A stretch of 31,893 nucleotides of DNA from the NCBI GenBank assembly GCA_009746045.1, contig RPFO01001041.1, positions 1 through 31,893 of the forward strand. Direction: 5' to 3'. Both the position numbers and the translations under genes were made by a program. A model generated the notes under the pieces. It made no database searches. It was given only the letters and a program-made list of their open reading frames with translations, and was not told the DNA's origin. The DNA is from Mesostigma viride (lineage: Eukaryota > Streptophyta > Mesostigmatophyceae > Mesostigmatales > Mesostigmataceae). Position 1 is the first letter of the stretch; the number at the start of each line of letters is the position of its first letter. Shown here piece after piece: positions 24,143 to 31,893 of this stretch.

Positions 24143-24692
24143 CGGTGTCCATGTCCAGCCCCCCCTCGGCGCCTGCGGCCCTCAGCCACGCCAGGTCAGC
24201 AGAGGGGAGCTGCAGGTAGCACAGGGTTGTGAGGCTTTTCACGCGCCTTGGTCTCTCTCCTGTCTCCCCCTCTTTGACAGCGCTCCTGTTCGCTTGGATG
24301 CGTGCGTGCACTGGTGATGACAGCACGCCATGCCATGACTTGGACAGCCGGCACTCCGAGTCTCCTCCGCTCGTTAAGAGGGCGTCCACCGCGCGCAGGT
24401 ATCGTTTCCTGTCGTGGTATCTCTGCACAATCTCCACCACCGCCCTCGTGTTTTCCGCGTAGAGCACGTGCGCCGTGAAGTGCACCAGGTCCATCCAGTA
24501 ATTGCACGTGCGGGTCAGGTACACCTTCAGCACGTCGGCCGCCGCGTAGGGGTGCATCCGACACTGCTCGGCCGCGTCCAGGAAGTATTGCGCGTGCCCC
24601 TGGGCGACCACGTGGTCCATGCGCTCCATGCACGCCTCACACAAGTCCTCGGCAGGGAGCACCGGGCGGGGGCACACCTTGCACGTCTCCAT
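24078..24692 (-). CDS. Hypothetical protein with N-terminal CxxC pairs
   Basis: Frame of 204 residues. The N-terminus METCKVCPRPVLPAEDLCEAC holds two Cys-x-x-Cys pairs about 12 residues apart, a likely zinc knuckle or treble-clef-like finger. It is followed by helices rich in His, Tyr and Cys (AQYFLDAAEQCRMHPYAAAD, NYWMDLVHFTAHVLYAEN). The C-terminus is Gly/Arg-rich (VIGRRGRGAAGTPWGLATI). Its ATG directly follows the stop of the membrane-protein gene 24693-24878, so the two are probably transcribed together. The 3' end overlaps the plus-strand gene by 65 bp. No family recognised. Confidence 0.6.
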   Translation of the reverse strand: METCKVCPRPVLPAEDLCEACMERMDHVVAQGHAQYFLDAAEQCRMHPYAAADVLKVYLTRTCNYWMDLVHFTAHVLYAENTRAVVEIVQRYHDRKRYLRAVDALLTSGGDSECRLSKSWHGVLSSPVHARIQANRSAVKEGETGERPRRVKSLTTLCYLQLPSADLAWLRAAGAEGGLDMDTVIGRRGRGAAGTPWGLATISS

Positions 24693-24878
24693 TTAGTTGC
24701 TGCTGATAATCTGCCGCCCCGTGTAGGCCTGGTACAGCACAACCCCCAGGATGACAGTCAGGAACAGCCCCGCGATCGTCATGCCCGCGATCCTCTCGCC
24801 CTTGCTCGATGTTACGGGATGCCCCGCCCCGCTGTGGTACCGCTCGCGCTTGTTCTTGAGTTTGATGTTGATGTTCAT
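24693..24878 (-). CDS. Small single-pass membrane protein
   Basis: Frame of 61 residues. The basic N-terminus (MNINIKLKNKRERYHSGAG) precedes one clear membrane segment, IAGMTIAGLFLTVILGVVLY (about residues 30-49), and a short tail AYTGRQIISSN. The positive-inside rule suggests an N-terminus in the cytoplasm. Small single-span proteins of this kind are common in the inner membrane of giant virions, but a role here is not shown. A GTGAGC donor-like sequence lies just upstream (24897). Confidence 0.65.
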   Translation of the reverse strand: MNINIKLKNKRERYHSGAGHPVTSSKGERIAGMTIAGLFLTVILGVVLYQAYTGRQIISSN

Positions 24879-24970
24879 GCCTGTGTGTGGGGCTCACCTG
24901 GAGACGGCGGAGATATATTCTGTGCGCCCCTGCGTCCAAAAAAAATGTGTACGGGATATTCCAAGGTGCC

Positions 24971-25645
24971 ATGGTCAAACTGATCTCGCACTGCTCACGG
25001 ATGCCGTTGGGCCCCTCCTGCGCCGGTCCTCGCCCCCCTCGTCGCCGTGCTCGGCAGGAAGGCAAGGCACCTTCCAGCGACCTGCCCCCGCCCAAGAGTC
25101 TATGGGACCGCACCGTCTTTGTGGTCGGCAAGGAGACGCCCTACCCGCGCCTGTTCGGCATCCACACGCTGGAGAGAGACCGGAGGCTCAGCAGCCTCCT
25201 GCGTCCCATGACACACATTATAGCGTTCGAGAGCGCGGACCTGGCCAGGCAGTGCGCCGTGCTCTTGTGGGAGGATGAGCAAGAAAGGGATCACGAGGGC
25301 CTCGTGCGATACTCCCTCGAGGACGACAATGTGGAGGTGTGTCTGCTGGCCAGGATCATCGAGGCGGAGGTGGACAAAGACATGCAGCGAGGGCTGCTGG
25401 CGGCATCACCCGATGAAGGAAAGGAGGTGCAGAGGAGGCTGGACGATATGGCCATTAGGGCGCTGACGTTTGAGGACGCCGAGTCCTTGTGCATGTTCAA
25501 CGGCTTCGTGCTCGACACCGTGGACTCGACCATCGACGAGCACGGTGGCACGGGACTTAAAATCACGCGGCACTACCCCCGGGGGGATGCCCCCTCGTAT
25601 GTGACGATGTTAGACAGCATGTACGGGTTAGACATGAGCTCTTGA
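24971..25645 (+). CDS. Hypothetical protein
   Basis: The start chosen is the ATG at 24971 in good context (GTGCCATGGTC), giving 224 residues; an earlier in-frame ATG at 24887 would add 28 residues that look like leader. The first 45 residues are Cys/Pro/Arg-rich and basic. The rest appears folded: SLWDRTVFVVGKETPYPRLF, a THIIAFESADLARQCAVLLW segment reminiscent of an alternating strand-helix fold such as BRCT, then acidic helices (ARIIEAEVDKDMQRGLLA) and an ALTFEDAESLCMFNGFVLD block. I cannot assign a family. Confidence 0.6.
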   Translation: MVKLISHCSRMPLGPSCAGPRPPRRRARQEGKAPSSDLPPPKSLWDRTVFVVGKETPYPRLFGIHTLERDRRLSSLLRPMTHIIAFESADLARQCAVLLWEDEQERDHEGLVRYSLEDDNVEVCLLARIIEAEVDKDMQRGLLAASPDEGKEVQRRLDDMAIRALTFEDAESLCMFNGFVLDTVDSTIDEHGGTGLKITRHYPRGDAPSYVTMLDSMYGLDMSS

Positions 25646-25708
25646 TTCATGGAGTGGTTCTTTCATTGGACTGGTTTGATTGATTGATTGTTTAATATTG
25701 TTAAATTT

Positions 25709-25714
25709 AATAAA
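25709..25714 (+). terminator. AATAAA signal after gene 24971
   Basis: AATAAA lies about 65 bp past the stop at 25645 in an AT-rich stretch with TGATTGATTG repeats. It lies 16 bp before the convergent stop of the next gene. Confidence 0.45.
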
Positions 25715-25730
25715 CGGATTGCGTGTTTCA

Positions 25731-26093
25731 TCATTCGCTCACTCCGTCTTCGGAACCGGAGCCGGAGCCGCAGTTCGAGCCCGACCCCGACCCCGACCCC
25801 TTCTTGAGGGCGTTGTGGTTTCCGAGAACGTATTTGAGGGCGAAGTCGCCCGCCGTCATGTCATTGAACAGCAGGTGTTGGCACTGGATGCTGGCCCCCT
25901 TTCTCCGGATCTGATTCAGGCACTTGCGCACGTCCCCCACGCTCATGTCCGGGATGGAGGAGCTCATGACCGGGGACTTGGAGGGGTCGGCTGAACCGGC
26001 CGCATCTCCTGTCTTTCTGCGCTTCGTCTTTGGCGCCGCGCCGCCGACGGGGGGCTCAACTGTGGGCTGCTGAGTGCTGGTGGTGGCGTCCAT
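25731..26093 (-). CDS. Small hypothetical protein with NLS-like patch and Gly-Ser tail
   Basis: The first good ATG is at 26093, giving 120 residues; the longer upstream extension has shadow-like composition and runs antisense to the VLTF3 gene. The N-terminus is Thr/Gln/Pro-rich, followed by a nuclear-signal-like PKTKRRKTG. A short folded part (PDMSVGDVRKCLNQIRRKG, then FNDMTAGDFALKYVLGNHN) looks like a helical domain. The C-terminus is a Gly-Ser repeat with an acidic end, similar in style to the PCNA tail in this window. It diverges from the VLTF3 gene over about 100 bp. No family recognised. Confidence 0.6.
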   Translation of the reverse strand: MDATTSTQQPTVEPPVGGAAPKTKRRKTGDAAGSADPSKSPVMSSSIPDMSVGDVRKCLNQIRRKGASIQCQHLLFNDMTAGDFALKYVLGNHNALKKGSGSGSGSNCGSGSGSEDGVSE

Positions 26094-26192
26094 TTCTTGG
26101 CGTTGGCTGAGATACCACGGGCGCTGAAAATTTATTGCCGCCTGTAAGCGCACCCCCGCACCCGCTCCGAACGCGAACGCCCCGAGAAAAAA

Positions 26193-27344
26193 ATGTTGTC
26201 CCCGGTAGGACGGGCGGGACGGGCAGCCATGCAGACGCACTACAACGTGGAAGCGGCCATGCAGGGGTGCCTCAAGATCCTGGAGCAGAGGAAACAGAGT
26301 CTGCCCGGGCTGAGGGAGACCGCGGAACAGCTGGAGAGAAGAGTCAAGGAGGCGTCCCCCCGCGACTGGAACGAGAAGTTTGCAGCGAGGACCAAGCTGA
26401 GGGCCGTGCAGCGCGACATCGCCATGATTGAGAGGGACGAGCTGAGCGACTTCCTCCTGGAAGTCATGCCCATCTACAGCGATTACCAGGCCACCTTCGA
26501 GACGGGTCGCAATAAGAGGAAGAAGGAGGAGGCCGAGGCGGAGGCGGAGGCGCCGAGACAGGACGGGGCGAGCGACAGGAAGCGGGGAGAGATCTTCCGC
26601 TCCTTCATGAAGGCGGTGGACAAGTACCCCTTCCTGAGCGCGCACGTGAACCTGAAGACGTGGGACCCCTCCACCGAGCTGTACGCCTTCTGCCCCACCT
26701 GCAAGACCAACATGGTGGAGGACACCAAGGAGGCGCTCGTCGTCTGCTCCTCGTGCGGCGTGACGGCCCCCGCGAGCGCCAACACGGAGAGGAACGTGTC
26801 CTACGGTACGCCCATGAACGCGTCCGACTACTGCTACAAGCGTATCAACCACTTCAACGAGGTGCTCGCCCAATTCCACGCGCGCGAGAAGTCAGTCATC
26901 CCCGAGGACGTCATCCAGAGCCTGCGAGAGGAGTTTCGCAAGGCGCGCGTAGTGGACAAGAGCCGGATCACGCCCGTCGTCGTGCGCAAGTACCTGCGCA
27001 AGTTGCGGCTGTCGAAGTACTTTGAGCACTCGGTCCAGATCACCCACATCCTCAGCGGCACGCCGCCCCCCTCCATGACCCAGGAGCAGGAAGAGAAGCT
27101 TCGAAGCATGTTCCGCCTCGTGCAGGACGCCTTTGAGCAGGTGGTGCCTAAGGGGCGCAAGAACTTCTTGAACTACAGCTATTGCCTTCACAAGATGTGC
27201 CAGCTGATGGGGTACGATCACTTTCTGCCCCACTTCCCGCTGCTTAAATCTGTGGACAAATTACACGAGCAAGACAACATCTGGCGCGATATATGCAAGA
27301 GGCTGAACTGGGAGTACATTCGCAGCTCCCGAGGGATCTCGTGA
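26193..27344 (+). CDS. VLTF3-like viral late transcription factor
   Basis: Frame of 383 residues; the start at 26193 follows an A run (GAGAAAAAAATG), but the Met at 26229 is also possible. The order of parts is that of the nucleocytovirus VLTF3 family: an N-terminal helical region, an acidic Glu/Ala linker (about residues 110-125), a zinc ribbon CPTC and CSSC (about 167 and 184), a tyrosine-containing block NASDYCYKRINHFNEVLAQF, and the hallmark C-terminus NYSYCLHKMCQLMGYDHFLP followed by FPLLKS and IWRDICKRLNWEYI. VLTF3 works with viral RNA polymerase to activate late genes. All expected blocks are present. Neighbours are PCNA (convergent, 42-bp gap) and capsid genes. Confidence 0.92.
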   Translation: MLSPVGRAGRAAMQTHYNVEAAMQGCLKILEQRKQSLPGLRETAEQLERRVKEASPRDWNEKFAARTKLRAVQRDIAMIERDELSDFLLEVMPIYSDYQATFETGRNKRKKEEAEAEAEAPRQDGASDRKRGEIFRSFMKAVDKYPFLSAHVNLKTWDPSTELYAFCPTCKTNMVEDTKEALVVCSSCGVTAPASANTERNVSYGTPMNASDYCYKRINHFNEVLAQFHAREKSVIPEDVIQSLREEFRKARVVDKSRITPVVVRKYLRKLRLSKYFEHSVQITHILSGTPPPSMTQEQEEKLRSMFRLVQDAFEQVVPKGRKNFLNYSYCLHKMCQLMGYDHFLPHFPLLKSVDKLHEQDNIWRDICKRLNWEYIRSSRGIS

Positions 27345-27386
27345 TTGTTTCATGTTGAATGCACGCTTTTTTATCAGGAAACATTA

Positions 27387-28181
27387 CTATTCGTTCATTT
27401 CGTCTCCCGACCCCGATCCGTTGTCCATCTTGGGGGCCAGCGCGTACATCAAGACGCCCAGGTCCCCCACCTTGTACTTCACTATGATGGGGTAATCGTG
27501 GCTTAGGAACAGCTGCACGCTGTTGCAGAGGCCGGCGGCCTTCGCGAACGTGCACAGGTAGCGGAGGGAGTACACCTCCTGGATGGGGTCGCCCGCGTCC
27601 TTCACGTCCACCTCCATCTCGGGGAACTCCTCGCCGATCTCCAAATGGCAATCCCCTATGTCCCCCGAGCAGGACATCGTGATGTGGCGGCCCACGCACC
27701 GCACCATGACGGTGTCCGAGACCACCGCCAAGTCCCGGCATATCTTCTGGAACTCGGAACTGACCATCGTGATGGCCACCGCGTATTCCTTCTCGGGGAC
27801 CTCGAGCGAGTTTTCGTCGATGTCCAGCAGCTTCATCGAGTACGACCACCGCGTGTTCTTCACCTTGTTGACGATGTTGATCTCCATGACCTCCTGCTTG
27901 TCCTCTTGGAGCCGCAGCTCCAGCTCGTCGTTGGTCGTGATGTTCTTAATCAGTTTGTGCAGGTTGAGCAGGCTGATCCCCACGGTGAAGCTGCGGGTGC
28001 ACGAGTACTCCTCGATCTTGTCCGCGCCCAAGCTCACGTGGAAGAGCGCGCAATGGCACCCGTCCATGGCCGTGACGTGCACGCCGCTCGCATCGAACCG
28101 GACGTTCACGTCGTTGGTCAGCTCCTTCAGGGACTCGATCAGCAATTTTACGGACGCCCCCTGCACTGTGCGGAACTCCAT
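27387..28181 (-). CDS. PCNA sliding clamp
   Basis: Intact frame of 264 residues, the normal PCNA length. The N-terminus reads FRTVQGASVKLLIESLKELT. The first domain contains VHVTAMDGCHCALFHVSL (the usual Ala-Met-Asp-x-x-His/Ser-Val). The second domain follows after the interdomain loop, and the C-terminus has HDYPIIVKYKVGDLGVLMY and ALAPKM, the standard end of PCNA. A Gly-Ser/acidic tail (DNGSGSGDEMNE) extends past it. PCNA trimers tether DNA polymerase and repair factors; the viral copy would serve replication. The J-domain protein at 21246 has a PIP-like C-terminus and may bind it. Confidence 0.95.
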   Translation of the reverse strand: MEFRTVQGASVKLLIESLKELTNDVNVRFDASGVHVTAMDGCHCALFHVSLGADKIEEYSCTRSFTVGISLLNLHKLIKNITTNDELELRLQEDKQEVMEINIVNKVKNTRWSYSMKLLDIDENSLEVPEKEYAVAITMVSSEFQKICRDLAVVSDTVMVRCVGRHITMSCSGDIGDCHLEIGEEFPEMEVDVKDAGDPIQEVYSLRYLCTFAKAAGLCNSVQLFLSHDYPIIVKYKVGDLGVLMYALAPKMDNGSGSGDEMNE

Positions 28182-28268
28182 GACTCCCTTAACGTCAGCC
28201 TGTGGATTTACCCGGCGGCTAAGCGCGTGTCCCGATCAGGACGTTTGGGACGCTCGTTCGTTCGCTGT

Positions 28269-28534
28269 CTAGCTTGCGGCCGTGCCTTCGTACACGATGC
28301 TGCCCAGGTACGTGCAGTTCAAGAAGTTGGGGTCCTCGTCCTCTCGGATGGGCGCCGTCCCCCGATCTCGAGCATGTACAGCGTGGAGCGCGGCACGCCG
28401 TTCAAAACGGTGTAGGTGCTGTACAGCCGGTGGCGGCCGATGTCCAGGGGATTGGTCGTGGCCAGGGTGCCGCCGCCCTGGAAGGAGATCTTGCCGTTGA
28501 CCTTGAGGTTGTTCACCTGCAGGTTGGTCGACAT
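28269..28534 (-). CDS. Small beta-rich protein, apparent frameshift
   Basis: From the ATG at 28534 the frame reads MSTNLQVNNLKVNGKISFQG, a run of short hydrophobic/Asn strands typical of small beta-rich or fibre-like viral proteins, then PLDIGRHRLYSTYTVLNG. It breaks at the run of five C/G near 28351-28355 and continues in another frame with REDEDPNFLNCTYLGSIVYEG to the stop at 28269. One base indel explains the break and gives about 88 residues. It may be a minor structural protein; no family recognised. Confidence 0.5.
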
Positions 28535-28636
28535 GGCGGCCGGCGGGTACGGTTCTAGCGGAGGAAAAAGCGAGCGCCATTTTACCGCGTCCAAAACGGG
28601 AATAAAAAAATCTGGCCCAAGTGTACACCAACCGCC

Positions 28637-29095
28637 ATGAGGTCACCCGTGTCGCGCTGTACGGTCAAACGCAAGCGCCACCCCAGCGATGGCGTCATGG
28701 AGATCATCCGTACGGGCCTGGACCAGGGGTGGATGGCCGGGATCGACGACGAGGGCAACGTCATCTTCACGATGCACGACGATCACGACCATGATGTCGC
28801 CGTGAAGAAAGAAGAAGAGGAGGAGGAGGAGGAGGAGGAGGAGGAGGAGGAGGAGGAGGAGGAAGAAGAAGAAGATGAAGATGAAGATGAGGAGGAGGAG
28901 GAGGAAGAGGAGGAGGAGGAGCTAGAGGACGGAGACGCCGCCCTATTCGAGTTTGTCAACAAGCTGGTGGGAGTGCTGCCGGCGCCCCCCCCTCCGGGCA
29001 AGTCAAAACTGACACAGCGCATCAAGGGGAAGGTCAGCGAGGGGGGCGGCAAGCGCCTGCGGTTCACGGTGGAAGTGACACAGGAGACCTCCTGA
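28637..29095 (+). CDS. Small protein with His/Asp patch and long Glu tract
   Basis: Intact frame of 152 residues. The N-terminus is basic (MRSPVSRCTVKRKRHPSDGV), followed by a short strand-rich part with WMAGIDDEGNVIFTM, a His/Asp patch HDDHDHDV that could bind metal, a Glu/Asp tract of about 45 residues encoded by GAG/GAA/GAT units (28810-28926), and a folded-looking end (ALFEFVNKLVGVLPAPPPPG, RLRFTVEVTQE). Basic-plus-acidic layout could suit histone or DNA handling, but that is speculation. It diverges from the small beta-rich gene over about 100 bp. Confidence 0.65.
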   Translation: MRSPVSRCTVKRKRHPSDGVMEIIRTGLDQGWMAGIDDEGNVIFTMHDDHDHDVAVKKEEEEEEEEEEEEEEEEEEEEEDEDEDEEEEEEEEEEELEDGDAALFEFVNKLVGVLPAPPPPGKSKLTQRIKGKVSEGGGKRLRFTVEVTQETS

Positions 29096-29127
29096 TCGCG
29101 TATGTAATCCTCCCCATATGAATGGAA

Positions 29128-30756
29128 TTAAACAAACACCTTGCGCCCGTGCCCCTGGTGCACCTCGAAGATGTTCATAGTGCGCGCGTAGATGTGGATG
29201 TGCCCGTTCGACATGACCGCGCCCTCCTTCTCCCCCGGCACCCGCTTGAAGTACAGCTTCAGGGAGGGCCGGTCGATCTGCCCCAGGTTGATGCTGCCGT
29301 TCGGGTCGTCGGACTCGGGGTGGAAGCAGAAGGGCATCACAAAAATGCTCTGGTAGTTGTTCTCGCTCGGGGCGTTCGAATGCACGTCAAACGGCAGGTA
29401 GTATCCGAACCACAACGGGTCGCGCGGGGGGACCACAGGTCCTTCCCATTGATGCAGAACGTGGCCGAGTCGAACAGCACGTCATCCACGCGCCCCTGCA
29501 CCGTGGACTCCACAAAATACCCGGCGTCCCGGCGCCTCTTGGTGTCGTCCAGGAGCCGGTTGCAGCTGAAGTCCCAGTAATCCTCGTTGTCGTTGCCGGT
29601 ACCGTCGCCCTCCACGCGCCGGTAGTCCGCGCGGTAGAAGAACAAGATCTCCTTGCACGGCCCCGCAAACTTGTCCAGGTTTATCTCCCTGAACAGCTTG
29701 TCCGTCGTCTTCACCGGGACCGACATGTGCTGCGTCTCCGTGATCAGCCACGAGTTGCGAGTCTTCATGAACTGCTCGCGCTCAAACGCGTCCAGGAACA
29801 CGTACCGCGTCAACAGGCTCACCCTCTTCAGCTCCCCGCCCATGTCAGCACGTCCTTCAGCAGCAGGGGGGGTGCACGCGCTCCAGACTCGCGGTGAGGT
29901 CGTCCGTCTTGATCTCTTTGAACACGGGCACGTCGCGCAGGCGGTAACGGTCCGCATCCTGCGACGGGGTCTGGCCGCTGGCCCACGCGACCTTCTCGAA
30001 GTAGGTCAGGTATGACGACAGCAGGGGCTTGGCGCTGAGTTTGACGCGGACCTCCACCTCGTGGTGCTGCAGCGCCCCGATGGGCAGCGCGTGCCCCTCG
30101 TTCTCGTTGAAGTAGAAGTTGAGCGGAACGTAGATGTGCTGGTCGTAATCCGTGCCGTACCTGTCCCCCGCCCCCCCGTGGCAGTCGGGCGTGTTGCGCA
30201 CGATGCTGTTCTCCCGGTTGCGGACCAGCGCGTCCCACACGTAGGTGAAGTCCCCCGTCACCGTCTGGATGAGCGCGTTGCCGACGTACAGCTCGGCGCG
30301 CTCCGTCAGCACGTACCCGAGATACTTCATCCAGCTCGGTTCGAAGTCGCCCTGTTTCTTCCACGCCGAGCCCGACTTCGTCTCCCGCGGCACGTCAGTC
30401 GCGTCGATGGCCACCGTGATCGTGGCGGGCGCCGTCTCAGTGGCAGACGCCACCTCGCTGGACGAGTATCTCGGAATGTGCGCGCTCGTCTTCAGCGTGC
30501 CGTACTTCAGACGCCCGATGTTGAAGTAGAGGTACATCTTCGTGACCAGGTCGCCGATGCGGGGGACCACGAAGCGCACCTCGGAGCCGTACTCCGCCTT
30601 GTTGGACGGGTTCAGGGCGACGTCGCTCCAACTGTAGTTCGTGTGCCGGCTGTATATGTGCTTGAAGAAGGTCTTCTCGGGCAAGGTGGTCAGGAAGTCG
30701 TCCATCTTCCCCTTGCTATGGAGCCACGTGATCGGGGCGCTCAGGTCCTGCGACAT
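29128..30756 (-). CDS. Major capsid protein (double jelly-roll), paralogue 1, interrupted by apparent frameshifts
   Basis: The N-terminus has the nucleocytovirus capsid signature: PEKTFFKHIYSRHTNYSW (about residues 27-44), then VRFVVPRIGDLVTKMYLYF. The first jelly roll follows with LGYVLTERAELYVGNALIQT and FYFNENEGHALPIGALQHHE. The frame breaks near 29866-29872 (seven C/G), again near 29836-29840 and at 29426-29431, each in a short homopolymer. The second jelly roll continues as RVSLLTRYVFLDAFEREQF, PLWFGYYLPFDVHSN and the C-terminal GSINLGQIDRPSLKLYF. Total span is a multiple of three and gives about 542 residues, the normal size for this family. It starts 106 bp from the second capsid gene on the other strand. 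Confidence 0.92.
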
Positions 30757-30862
30757 CGCAGCTGGCTTCTACCACCTGCATCACATATTTTTGGGACCAC
30801 CGCAGCCGCGGTGCGCAGGCGGGCCTTTTTTTTTCTCCGCACAAACTATACCGACTGCGGAG
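30757..30862. promoter_or_regulatory. Shared divergent promoter of two capsid genes with start-site hairpin
   Basis: The 106 bp between the two capsid start codons must carry both promoters. It contains CATATTTTTG near 30784-30793 and a T run at 30826-30834. Immediately before the plus-strand ATG, TCTCCGCA (30834-30841) and TGCGGAGA (30856-30863) can pair as an 8-bp stem around a 14-base loop; the stem includes the A of the ATG. This could affect initiation or mark a transcript end or start. Confidence 0.5.
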
Positions 30863-31893
30863 ATGGCATCCGCGATCATGCAACTGCACGCGAGGGGGTC
30901 GCAGGACATCGCGACCATCGTCAACCCCGAGGTCACCTTCTGGAAAACGGTGTACCCGCGCCACACCAACTTCGCGTGGGACGACACCATCATCACCCAG
31001 AGCACCGGCGTCGCCGACTACGGCCAGGTCGTCGAGTTCAAGCTCCCCCGTGCCGGCGACCTCGTCACCAAGTGCTTCCTGTATGTGGAGATGGGGCGGG
31101 TCAAACACTGCGGGGCGTGGACGGGCCAGTTCTCCCCCTTCATCTGGGACTTTCCCCACGCTCTCATCGATTACGCCGAGCTGACGATCGGAGGATACCA
31201 AATCGAGAGGGTGACCGGCGACATGCTGCATATCATGGACTCCCTCGCACGCCCCAACCACCAGAGCTACATCGAGAACATGCCCGTCCAGCACGGCGGA
31301 TCCATCAAGTTCGGAACCGACGGCGCCGTGCAGGAGCAGTACAAAAACGACCACAAGCAGTTTCTGTACATCCCCTGGAGTTCAACTTCACGCAGGACCC
31401 GGGCCTGGCCCTCCCCATGATCGCCCTGCAGTACCACGAGGTGCGGGTCAAGGTAAAGTTCAGCACCCCAGACAAGATCTTCAACCACTTCAGCCTGACG
31501 AAGCCAAACCTCGACAAGAATACCTCGAACCCCGTCCTGAGCACGACAGACATGCCCGCCCTCCGCCGCCTGGTGCGGAACCTGTACATGCGCGGGGTGT
31601 ACGGCAACGAGATGGCGCAGATGGTCGCCGTGGACGGGGACCTCTCGCTCGTGAATTACGTCATCGATAACGTCATGTACGAAAACAAGGTGACCCTGAC
31701 GGTCGACTCCACCTCCAAGACCATCACGATGAAACTCGCGGCCGTGTCCGGCGTGATCGACACCATTCTCGCCAACACCGAGTTCAAGATCCCCGCGAAC
31801 CTGCTCGCGGACGAGGAGAGGTACGGGGTGAACGCGACCACCGCGGTGACCACCGTCGCCAACTCCCGAGAGGAATGGATGCGTCCCTCCCTC
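30863..31893 (+). CDS. Major capsid protein paralogue 2 (partial at right edge, one apparent frameshift)
   Basis: The start MASAIMQLHARGSQDIAT is followed by VTFWKTVYPRHTNFAWDD, the capsid N-terminal signature, then VEFKLPRAGDLVTKCFLYVE. The first jelly roll continues with LIDYAELTIGGYQIERVTG. The frame breaks at CCCC (31372-31375), where one missing base explains the change, and resumes as EFNFTQDPGLALPMIALQY (the family usually has Phe-Trp-Phe-x-x-Asn-x-Gly-x-Ala-Leu-Pro). Then comes VNYVIDNVMYENKVTLTV, and the frame stays open to the window edge, so the C-terminus is missing. It is clearly diverged from paralogue 1, so it may form a distinct capsomer or a minor capsid position. Confidence 0.9.

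Noticed and set aside
24878-24898. Intron just upstream of the small membrane-protein gene
   Set aside because: A GTGAGC donor is present, but the next AG is only about 17 bases away, too short for a spliceosomal intron; no other acceptor gives a clear product.
26094-26879. Long minus-strand extension of gene 25731 across the VLTF3 gene
   Set aside because: The composition is that of a shadow frame (Arg, Val, His, Leu-rich), and the plus-strand VLTF3 product is clear.

Overview
This window comes from a GC-rich nucleocytoplasmic large DNA virus (Nucleocytoviricota), or from a copy of one integrated in a eukaryotic genome. The hallmark genes are two divergently transcribed double-jelly-roll major capsid protein genes at the right end, a PCNA sliding clamp, a VLTF3-like late transcription factor, a VLTF2/A1L-like zinc-finger transcription factor and a conserved nucleocytovirus ssDNA-binding-like protein. 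Gene packing is dense, strands alternate and many gaps are under 50 bp. A protist or algal host is likely from the gene set, but the family cannot be fixed from sequence alone. There are no rRNA genes, convincing tRNAs, CRISPR arrays or insertion sequences.

Layout. 1-6.9 kb, mostly minus strand: a truncated unknown gene, a long modular OTU-type deubiquitinase-like gene with a proline-rich repeat linker, the ssDNA-binding-like protein, an HNH-type nuclease, a DUF3846-like small protein, the VLTF2-like factor and small unknowns. 6.9-11 kb: a class-3-lipase-like protein that lacks the nucleophile serine, a cysteine desulfurase (NifS/IscS type), small unknowns and a C5 cytosine DNA methyltransferase. 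11-14.7 kb: one 1236-residue protein with an acidic repeat, a body of visibly lower GC and a disordered tail. 14.8-17.5 kb: a KilA-N plus RING (p28-like) gene, preceded by about 1.8 kb without clear genes that holds splice-donor-like sites, a 30-bp tandem repeat and a GTAC-rich stretch. 17.5-24.9 kb: less familiar genes, including a SET-like protein whose first exon is joined by a convincing spliceosomal intron, and two proteins sharing an MGNV N-terminal module, one with a J domain. 24.9-31.9 kb: the core module of VLTF3, PCNA and capsid genes with small unknown genes.

How the genes fit together. PCNA, the ssDNA-binding-like protein and possibly the HNH nuclease serve DNA replication or processing. 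VLTF2- and VLTF3-like factors would drive late genes such as the capsid genes. OTU and KilA-N/RING proteins point to manipulation of host ubiquitin. The methyltransferase and the SET-like protein could mark DNA and chromatin. The J-domain protein ends in a PIP-box-like motif and may connect to the viral PCNA.

Caution. About a dozen genes, including both capsid genes, are broken by single-base shifts, most of them in or beside runs of G or C. This pattern fits uncorrected long-read sequencing errors better than gene decay. Coordinates for those genes span the whole interrupted gene.
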